Below are positions 15,934 to 21,213 of a DNA stretch of 21,213 nt, in pieces; positions within the stretch are counted from its first letter, which is position 1, and the number at the start of each line of letters is the position of its first letter. The notes beneath the pieces are model-generated. The model was not told the DNA's origin. It saw only the letters and a list, made by a program, of their open reading frames with translations, and ran no database searches. Source of the DNA: Bacteroidetes bacterium UBA4416 (lineage in GTDB: Bacteria > Bacteroidota > Bacteroidia > B-17B0 > Aurantibacillaceae); NCBI GenBank assembly GCA_002390745.1, contig DGQK01000063.1, positions 187,448 to 208,660 on the forward strand. Reading direction: 5' to 3'. A program made the position numbers and the translations under genes.

Positions 15934-16923
15934 TTAGTTAAAGATTAATTTATGAACCGTTGCCTCTGTATTCACTGAAACTACATGTAAAAAATAGACA
16001 CCGTTGGCAAGGTCGCCCTTTTCAATAGAAAGATCATTCTCCGTCACATCCGGATAGGTTCTCACCGTTTTACCTGTATAATCGGTCAGGATTAAGCTGC
16101 GACTCTGGTTGCTCCCTCTGAACTGTACCCTTACCTTATCGGTTGAGGGGTTTGGGTACAGCCTGGTACTCGAATCAATGCCCTGCTCTTTCAGCGATGT
16201 GCCTAGGCAAGCCACACATGAAGAGTAACACACCGGGTCGGGAATGATATCACCACTCACAATCACCGCTCGGTTGCCATTCGTAGCGCAGGATGAAGGC
16301 ACCGTTTCCGAATTGGAAGCGCTGTTCCCGTTGTAAAACTTATACTCGTATGTGCCGGCTGCTACATAAAAAATCGTTTCATAGATGTTGGTTTCAAAAC
16401 TATACATCCTGTTTTTAGTGACACTCCAGTTCTGGAAATTCCCGGCAAGGTGTACGCCATTGGTGCTGATCGTTCCCTCCGCTGTCAGGTCTACCAGCGG
16501 GCGCACCAGATAGAGGCCGGCCGGAGCATTTCCTCCGTAAAGAATTGCACCAACAAAGGTGGTGTCGTTTTGCAGAGAGTCTACATACATCCAGCGGTTG
16601 TCAACATTGTCGTAACCTACCCTCGACTCTACCGGAACAAATTCCACTTCGTAGAACAGATCTCCGTTGGCAAACTTGTATTCATATTTTCGGAATGCGG
16701 GAATCGTCACAATAAGGCTATAGATGGATCCCGACTCATGCACCATCGGCGTTAATTGAGCAAAGTCTGCACCCAGACCGGCTTCCGATTGAAAATCGCC
16801 GACAATGTGCACGCCGGCAGCACTGATGGTTTGCCCTGTCATATCAACGGAAAATTTGACTTTCTTAGCTGACAGGCTGAAACAGAAAAGCGAGAGCAGA
16901 AGGGGGAGAATAGCTTTTTTCAT
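15934..16923 (-). CDS. Secreted protein with two starch/glycogen-binding-like modules and T9SS type A domain
   Basis: The protein has 329 residues and a signal peptide (MKKAILPLLLSLFCFSLSAK). Two related Ig-fold modules follow. Module 1 is about 21-115 (VKFSVDMTG ... GVHIVGDFQ ... RKYEYKFANGD). Module 2 is about 142-215 (VDLTAEG ... GVHLAGNFQNWS ... GTYEYKFYNGN). The G-V-H-x-x-G-(D/N)-F-Q and YEYKF-x-NG pattern resembles CBM20/CBM48-type carbohydrate-binding modules. A Cys-rich linker (CYSSCVAC) leads to a type A sorting domain (about 252-329, LYPNPSTD ... LANGVYFLHV). There is no catalytic domain. It is the first gene of the operon and would supply substrate binding or surface attachment for the two enzymes behind it. 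Ligand is unknown. Confidence 0.75.
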   Translation of the reverse strand: MKKAILPLLLSLFCFSLSAKKVKFSVDMTGQTISAAGVHIVGDFQSEAGLGADFAQLTPMVHESGSIYSLIVTIPAFRKYEYKFANGDLFYEVEFVPVESRVGYDNVDNRWMYVDSLQNDTTFVGAILYGGNAPAGLYLVRPLVDLTAEGTISTNGVHLAGNFQNWSVTKNRMYSFETNIYETIFYVAAGTYEYKFYNGNSASNSETVPSSCATNGNRAVIVSGDIIPDPVCYSSCVACLGTSLKEQGIDSSTRLYPNPSTDKVRVQFRGSNQSRSLILTDYTGKTVRTYPDVTENDLSIEKGDLANGVYFLHVVSVNTEATVHKLIFN

Positions 16924-17072
16924 GGCAAATAACGTTTAGTTAATGATTTCTTTACAAATGAATTCAAAGAAAAACGTAAAAGAAAAAAATTGAGATTAAG
17001 CTCTTTTAAACCGCGGTCAATTATCTTTGCTCTCACTGATCGCTGATAACAGCTTTTATAATACATGTCATC
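16924..17072. other. Divergent promoter region between the T9SS operon and nnrD
   Basis: The 149-base gap is A/T-rich and separates divergent genes, so promoters for both must lie here unless they are read through. On the plus strand TATCTTTG (17022-17029) is visible. On the minus strand the best candidate is TTCATTTG, one mismatch from consensus, about 30 bases from the operon start. No operator-like palindrome was noticed. Confidence 0.5.
17022..17029 (+). promoter_or_regulatory. Candidate -7 box (TATCTTTG) for nnrD
   Basis: TATCTTTG fully matches TAnnTTTG and lies 43 bases before the ATG at 17073. The nearest TTG upstream is 29 bases away, too far for the usual spacing, so the -33 element is not clear. 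Confidence 0.35.
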
Positions 17073-17897
17073 ATGAAAAAGATTTCCAGACAGTACATCC
17101 GCACGCTCATTCCGGAGAGGACTTGTGATTCGCATAAAGGTACTTACGGGCACAGCCTGCTTATTGCCGGAAATACAGGCACGATGGGCGCTGCAGTTAT
17201 TTGCGCCAAAGCCTGCCTGCGTACAGGCACAGGATTATTAACGGTGAATGTGCCGGAAAAAGAACGGCTCACTTTGCAGATCCCGGTTCCGGAAGCGATG
17301 GCATCGCTGCGTGAGAAGCATCCGGATCTTAAAAAAATCGCTGCGATCGGAATCGGGCCCGGATTAGGCACCGGCAGCGCGCAAAAGGCGTTAATCAAAC
17401 GTATTCTTAAAAACAGCCATTGCCCTCTCGTGCTGGATGCGGATGCTTTGAATATCATCGCCGGCGACAACAGCCTCTGGCAACTCGTTCCTGCCTCCAC
17501 GATCATCACACCGCACCCAAAAGAGTTCGACCGTTTGTTCGGTGAACACAAACACCATGAAGACCGCATTAAAAAAGCGATAGCGATAGCCGCGGAGTTG
17601 AAAGTGGTCATTGTATTAAAAGGTCATCATACCATGATCACAACAGGCACGCGGTCTTTTTATAACGTCACTGGAAATGCCGGCCTGGCAAAAGGCGGAT
17701 CGGGCGATGCGCTTACCGGCATGATCACCGCTTTCCTGGCACAAGGGAGCAAACCGTTAGATGCAGCATTGTGCGCCGTGTATCTTCATGGCCTGGCGGC
17801 AGACATTACGTTAAAACAACAGAGTATGGAAAGCATGCTCATTTCTGATGTCATCGACCATATCGGAACAGCTTTTAAACGTTTGCGAAGTCAATAA
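17073..17897 (+). CDS. nnrD: ADP-dependent NAD(P)H-hydrate dehydratase
   Basis: The protein has 274 residues and covers the whole YjeF C-terminal (ribokinase-like) domain: KGTYGHSLLIAGNTGTMGAA (22-41), GIGPGLGT (93-100), LDADALN (121-127), PHPKEF (147-152), VLKGHHT (181-187) and the nucleotide-binding/catalytic loop GNAGLAKGGSGD (201-212, Asp212 as catalytic base). It repairs damaged NADH and NADPH by dehydrating the S-hydrates at the expense of ADP. In E. coli and many other bacteria this domain is fused to the NAD(P)HX epimerase NnrE. Here it stands alone with no epimerase gene in the window, so the partner is either elsewhere or missing. Cytoplasmic, monocistronic by context. Confidence 0.93.
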   Translation: MKKISRQYIRTLIPERTCDSHKGTYGHSLLIAGNTGTMGAAVICAKACLRTGTGLLTVNVPEKERLTLQIPVPEAMASLREKHPDLKKIAAIGIGPGLGTGSAQKALIKRILKNSHCPLVLDADALNIIAGDNSLWQLVPASTIITPHPKEFDRLFGEHKHHEDRIKKAIAIAAELKVVIVLKGHHTMITTGTRSFYNVTGNAGLAKGGSGDALTGMITAFLAQGSKPLDAALCAVYLHGLAADITLKQQSMESMLISDVIDHIGTAFKRLRSQ

Positions 17898-18099
17898 CAA
17901 CGATATCCGGTACAGCGGAAAACCTTTAAATTCATGCCCCCTGATCATTTCTGTTCTGGCATGTAATTTGAAGAAATGCCATGATTGAGTAAAAATTTCC
18001 TCAGCACATTTATTTTTAACACATTTGTTAAAAGTAGATCGTTTATTAATTAAATTTGGTTTAAGCTACATTTTTTTCCCACAAAAAAAGCTTAGACCT
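17898..18099 (+). other. Intergenic leader region of the poly-HAMP gene
   Basis: This 202-base gap holds a weak inverted repeat (TGGCAT 17957-17962 with ATGCCA 17976-17981) without a T-tract, then an A/T-rich stretch containing the promoter at 18024-18058. No further gene is visible. Confidence 0.5.
18024..18058 (+). promoter_or_regulatory. Promoter of the poly-HAMP gene
   Basis: TTTG (18024-18027), a 23-base spacer and TAAATTTG (18051-18058) match both elements of the Bacteroidetes consensus without mismatch. Transcription would start near 18065, giving a leader of about 35 bases before the ATG at 18100. Confidence 0.6.
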
Positions 18100-21000
18100 A
18101 TGGAAAAAACTCCTGAAAACACCGGTTTATCGGAAGACACGATCATCGATAATCCATCCCAAAAATCTTCCGGCAAATCACGTCAGGGCACAACCCTAAA
18201 AGCATCCGCATCCAAAAAAGCAAGAGCTGAAAAAAACACCGGCCTCGCTTTTATCCCGGATTCAGATGGAGTGCTCGATCCTAAAGAGCTACTCCAGATT
18301 TTGACGGAAGTGAAACTTGGAAATTTCAATGTGCGGATGCCTATTGATAAATATGGGATCGACGGAAAGATCTGCGATACACTGAACGATATTATTTCGA
18401 TCAATAAAAAACTGACCCAGGAATTTACCAAAGCGCAGATCAGCATTGGCAAAGAAGGAAAACTCAACCAGCGCATTAATTTATCGGGGGCGCAGGGCGA
18501 CTGGAATACCGGCGTAGAAGCGCTCAATGCCCTCATCTCCGACCTAGCCTACCCTATCCGCGAGATCGACCGGGTTATTTCTGCGGTGGCAAAAGGAAAT
18601 CTCTCACAACAAATTCCGATCGAAGTGAGCGACCACTTGTTGCAGGGAGAGTTTGCGCGGATTGCGAAAGAAGTAAACGACATGGTGAAACAGCTCAACC
18701 TCTTTACGATGGAGGTAACGCGCGTAGCTGTGGAAGTAGGCTCGGAAGGAAAGCTCGGCGGACAGGCGAAAGTAAAAGGTGTGGATGGTGTGTGGAAAGA
18801 CCTGACAGATTCGGTGAACCAGATGGCCGGGAACCTCACGGCACAGGTGCGTAACATTGCCGATGTAACAACGGCGGTAGCCAAGGGCGACTTATCCAAA
18901 AAAATCACGGTGGATGTGAAAGGGGAAATCCTCGAGCTGAAAAACACGATCAATACAATGGTAGATCAGCTCAACTCCTTTTCTTCCGAAGTAACGCGGG
19001 TGGCACTTGAAGTGGGTACCGAAGGAAAGCTTGGTGGACAGGCGCAGGTAAAAGGCGTTGCCGGTACCTGGAAAGATTTAACGGATTCGGTGAACCAGAT
19101 GGCGGGAAACTTAACAGGCCAGGTGCGGAACATTGCCGAGGTAACGACTGCGGTAGCCAACGGCGATTTGTCGCGAAAAATCACGGTGGATGTAAAAGGA
19201 GAAATTTTAGAATTGAAGAAAACCATCAACACGATGGTGGATCAGCTCAACTCCTTTTCTTCAGAGGTTACGCGTGTAGCAAGGGAAGTGGGCTCGGAAG
19301 GAAAGCTCGGCGGACAGGCAGAAGTAAAAGGAGTGGGCGGTGTATGGAAGGATTTAACGGATTCGGTGAACCAGATGGCCGGGAACCTCACGGCACAGGT
19401 ACGAAATATTGCAGAAGTAACAACAGCCGTGGCGAAGGGCGACTTGTCGCGAAAAATCACGGTGGATGTAAAAGGAGAAATTTTAGAATTGAAGAAAACC
19501 ATCAACACGATGGTGGATCAACTCAACTCCTTCGGCTCCGAAGTAACGCGGGTGGCACGGGAAGTAGGCTCGGAAGGAAAACTCGGCGGACAAGCTACCG
19601 TAGAAGGCGTTGATGGTATCTGGAAAGACTTAACGGATTCGGTGAACCAGATGGGCTCTAACCTGACGGCACAGGTACGGAATATTGCGGAAGTAACGAC
19701 TGCGGTAGCGAAAGGAGACTTGTCGCGAAAAATCACGGTGGATGTAAAAGGGGAAATTTTAGAATTAAAAAAAACCATCAACACGATGGTGGATCAGCTC
19801 AACTCCTTCGGTTCCGAGGTAACGCGGGTGGCGCGGGAAGTAGGCTCGGAAGGGAAGCTCGGCGGACAGGCTACTGTGGAAGGTGCCGACGGTGTATGGA
19901 AGGACCTTACTGACTCGGTGAACCAGATGGGCTCGAACTTAACGGCCCAGGTACGGAACATTGCAGAAGTAACAACGGCCGTCGCAAGAGGTGACTTATC
20001 GCGGAAAATTACCGTGGATGTGAAAGGAGAAATTCTCGAGCTGAAAAACACGATCAACACGATGGTGGATCAGCTAAACTCCTTTGCCTCCGAGGTAACG
20101 CGTGTGGCACTTGAAGTGGGGACCGAAGGTAAGCTCGGTGGACAAGCTACGGTAACGGGCGTGGGCGGCACCTGGAAAAACCTGACGGACTCGGTGAATC
20201 AGATGGCCGGGAATTTAACGGGCCAGGTGCGGAATATTGCCGAGGTAACAAACGCCGTAGCAAAGGGCGACTTATCGCGGAAAATTACAGTGGATGTAAA
20301 AGGAGAAATCCTCGAACTGAAAAACACGATCAATACCATGGTGGATCAGCTCAACTCCTTCGGCTCCGAGGTTACGCGTGTGGCGCGGGAGGTAGGCTCG
20401 GAAGGAAAGCTCGGCGGGCAAGCCACCGTGGAAGGCGTTGACGGTATCTGGAAAGATTTAACTGATTCGGTGAACCAGATGGGTTCGAATTTAACGGCAC
20501 AGGTACGGAATATTGCCGAAGTAACAACAGCCGTGGCGAAAGGAGACTTATCCCGGAAAATTACGGTGGATGTAAAAGGGGAAATCCTCGAGTTGAAAAA
20601 CACGATCAATACGATGGTGGATCAGCTCAACTCCTTCGGTTCCGAAGTAACGCGTGTGGCCAGGGAGGTAGGCTCGGAAGGGCAGCTCGGCGGGCAGGCT
20701 GATGTGCCGGGCGTTGCAGGAACATGGAAGGATCTAACGGATTCGGTAAATAAAATGGCATCCAACTTAACCTCGCAGGTGCGGAACATTGCCGAAGTAA
20801 CCACGGCAGTAGCCAACGGCGATTTATCGCGGAAGATTGCGGTGGATGTGAAAGGGGAAATCCTCGAATTAAAGAACACGATCAATACGATGGTGGATCA
20901 GCTCCGCGGCTTTGCTTCCGAGGTGACGCGTGTGGCCAGGGAAGTAGGTACAGAAGGAAAACTGGGCGGACAGGCCAACGTACCGGGTGTAGCGGGAACC

Positions 21001-21213
21001 TGGAAGGACTTAACGGATTCGGTAAACCAGATGGCCGGTAACTTAACGGACCAGGTGCGCAACATTGCAGATGTAGCCATTGCCGTGGCTAACGGCGACT
21101 TATCCAAAAAAATTACGGTCGACGTGCGCGGCGAGATCTTACAACTGAAGGAAACACTGAATACGATGGTAGACCAGCTGCGCGGCTTCGCTTCCGAAGT
21201 AACGCGTGTAGCC
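18100..21213 (+). CDS. Giant soluble poly-HAMP signalling protein (probable hybrid histidine kinase), 3' partial
   Basis: The frame runs from the ATG at 18100 to the window end without a stop: 1038 codons, all in one frame. Residues 1-60 are polar and Lys/Ser-rich with no signal peptide or membrane helix, so the protein should be cytoplasmic. Residues about 60-205 hold three divergent HAMP-like units (NFNVRMPID ..., GKLNQRINL ..., AKGNLSQQIPI ...). From residue 206 nine 92-residue units follow in perfect register, each made of two HAMP modules: VTRVA-x-EVG-(S/T)-EGKLGGQA ... WKDLTDSVNQM ... NLT, then QVRNIA-x-VTTAVA-(K/N)-GDLS-(R/K)-KITVDVKGEILELK ... TMVDQL. This is the repeat type known from group III hybrid histidine kinases, including fungal Nik1/Os-1, and from long bacterial sensor kinases. 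GAF, kinase and receiver domains would be expected downstream but are not visible here. HAMP chains relay conformational change; the signal is unknown. Confidence 0.9.
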   Translation, partial: MEKTPENTGLSEDTIIDNPSQKSSGKSRQGTTLKASASKKARAEKNTGLAFIPDSDGVLDPKELLQILTEVKLGNFNVRMPIDKYGIDGKICDTLNDIISINKKLTQEFTKAQISIGKEGKLNQRINLSGAQGDWNTGVEALNALISDLAYPIREIDRVISAVAKGNLSQQIPIEVSDHLLQGEFARIAKEVNDMVKQLNLFTMEVTRVAVEVGSEGKLGGQAKVKGVDGVWKDLTDSVNQMAGNLTAQVRNIADVTTAVAKGDLSKKITVDVKGEILELKNTINTMVDQLNSFSSEVTRVALEVGTEGKLGGQAQVKGVAGTWKDLTDSVNQMAGNLTGQVRNIAEVTTAVANGDLSRKITVDVKGEILELKKTINTMVDQLNSFSSEVTRVAREVGSEGKLGGQAEVKGVGGVWKDLTDSVNQMAGNLTAQVRNIAEVTTAVAKGDLSRKITVDVKGEILELKKTINTMVDQLNSFGSEVTRVAREVGSEGKLGGQATVEGVDGIWKDLTDSVNQMGSNLTAQVRNIAEVTTAVAKGDLSRKITVDVKGEILELKKTINTMVDQLNSFGSEVTRVAREVGSEGKLGGQATVEGADGVWKDLTDSVNQMGSNLTAQVRNIAEVTTAVARGDLSRKITVDVKGEILELKNTINTMVDQLNSFASEVTRVALEVGTEGKLGGQATVTGVGGTWKNLTDSVNQMAGNLTGQVRNIAEVTNAVAKGDLSRKITVDVKGEILELKNTINTMVDQLNSFGSEVTRVAREVGSEGKLGGQATVEGVDGIWKDLTDSVNQMGSNLTAQVRNIAEVTTAVAKGDLSRKITVDVKGEILELKNTINTMVDQLNSFGSEVTRVAREVGSEGQLGGQADVPGVAGTWKDLTDSVNKMASNLTSQVRNIAEVTTAVANGDLSRKIAVDVKGEILELKNTINTMVDQLRGFASEVTRVAREVGTEGKLGGQANVPGVAGTWKDLTDSVNQMAGNLTDQVRNIADVAIAVANGDLSKKITVDVRGEILQLKETLNTMVDQLRGFASEVTRVA
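18715..21198 (+). repeat. Nine tandem 276-bp HAMP-pair repeats
   Basis: Units begin at 18715, 18991, 19267, 19543, 19819, 20095, 20371, 20647 and 20923, every one exactly 276 bases (92 codons) apart, and a tenth begins at 21199 and is cut by the window end. No indel breaks register. Units differ mostly at a few positions: VEG/VKG/VPG/VTG after QA-x, MAGNLT versus MGSNLT, VAKGDL versus VANGDL, and ELKK versus ELKN. Units 8 and 9 (QLRGFASE) are the most divergent. Confidence 0.97.

Noticed and set aside
17957..17981. Inverted repeat TGGCAT/ATGCCA after nnrD as a possible terminator
   Set aside because: The stem has only six base pairs with a 13-base loop and is not followed by a T-tract.
18549..21107. 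Series of minus-strand open frames of about 88 codons repeating every 276 bases
   Set aside because: They are antisense shadows of the poly-HAMP gene. They recur only because the sense repeats do, and their products (Phe/Ser/Thr/Pro-rich) match no family I know, whereas the plus frame encodes a clear HAMP array with no stop.
18715..21198. Regular direct repeats considered as CRISPR or satellite DNA
   Set aside because: The period is 276 bases with no unique spacers, an exact multiple of three, and the whole stretch is one open coding frame of HAMP modules.

Overview
The window looks like a chromosomal segment of a Bacteroidetes bacterium, probably from the Chitinophaga/Cytophaga side of the phylum. 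Four proteins carry type IX secretion (T9SS) C-terminal sorting domains, one of type B (CHU_C) and three of type A. A PorP/SprF outer-membrane protein is present, and several genes are preceded by TAnnTTTG boxes, the -7 element of the phylum. I see no tRNA, rRNA, insertion sequence, phage gene or CRISPR array. Coding density is high and no gap exceeds about 200 bases.

Layout. (1) 1-3693, plus strand: the 3' end of a very large adhesin-like T9SS cargo (seven Ig-like repeats, a PKD domain, CHU_C domain), followed by its likely partner PorP/SprF protein. (2) 3891-4112: a small Kazal-type lipoprotein, convergent with the next block across a bidirectional terminator. (3) 4185-8779, minus strand: a RhlE-type RNA helicase, a TPR/transmembrane/SpoIIE-type phosphatase, and a DbpA-like RNA helicase with an atypical DEFD box. 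(4) 8955-11534, minus strand: an alpha/beta hydrolase, an anti-sigma-like cupin protein and a bestrophin-family channel. (5) 11667-12200, plus strand: a secreted PEBP/YbhB protein, then a second bidirectional terminator. (6) 12397-16923, minus strand: a tightly packed three-gene operon of T9SS-secreted proteins: carbohydrate-binding-like, arylsulfotransferase-like and CotH-kinase-like. (7) 17073-17897, plus strand: stand-alone NAD(P)H-hydrate dehydratase (nnrD). (8) 18100 to the window end, plus strand: the 5' part (1038 codons, still open) of a giant soluble poly-HAMP signalling protein, made largely of a 276-bp repeat in exact register.

How the genes may work together. The CHU_C protein and PorP/SprF form a recognised cargo/partner arrangement of T9SS. 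The operon at 12397-16923 would export three proteins to the cell surface, two of them from group-transfer enzyme families (phosphate and sulfate), so a surface-modification role is a reasonable but untested inference. The poly-HAMP protein resembles the HAMP-repeat region of group III hybrid histidine kinases (fungal Nik1/Os-1 type). Its kinase end, if present, lies beyond the window. The most interesting items are the poly-HAMP repeat array, where units 4 and 7 are nearly identical as protein but heavily divergent at synonymous sites; the secreted CotH/arylsulfotransferase/CBM operon; and the repeated placement of a TATATTTG promoter box only 10-11 bases before start codons.
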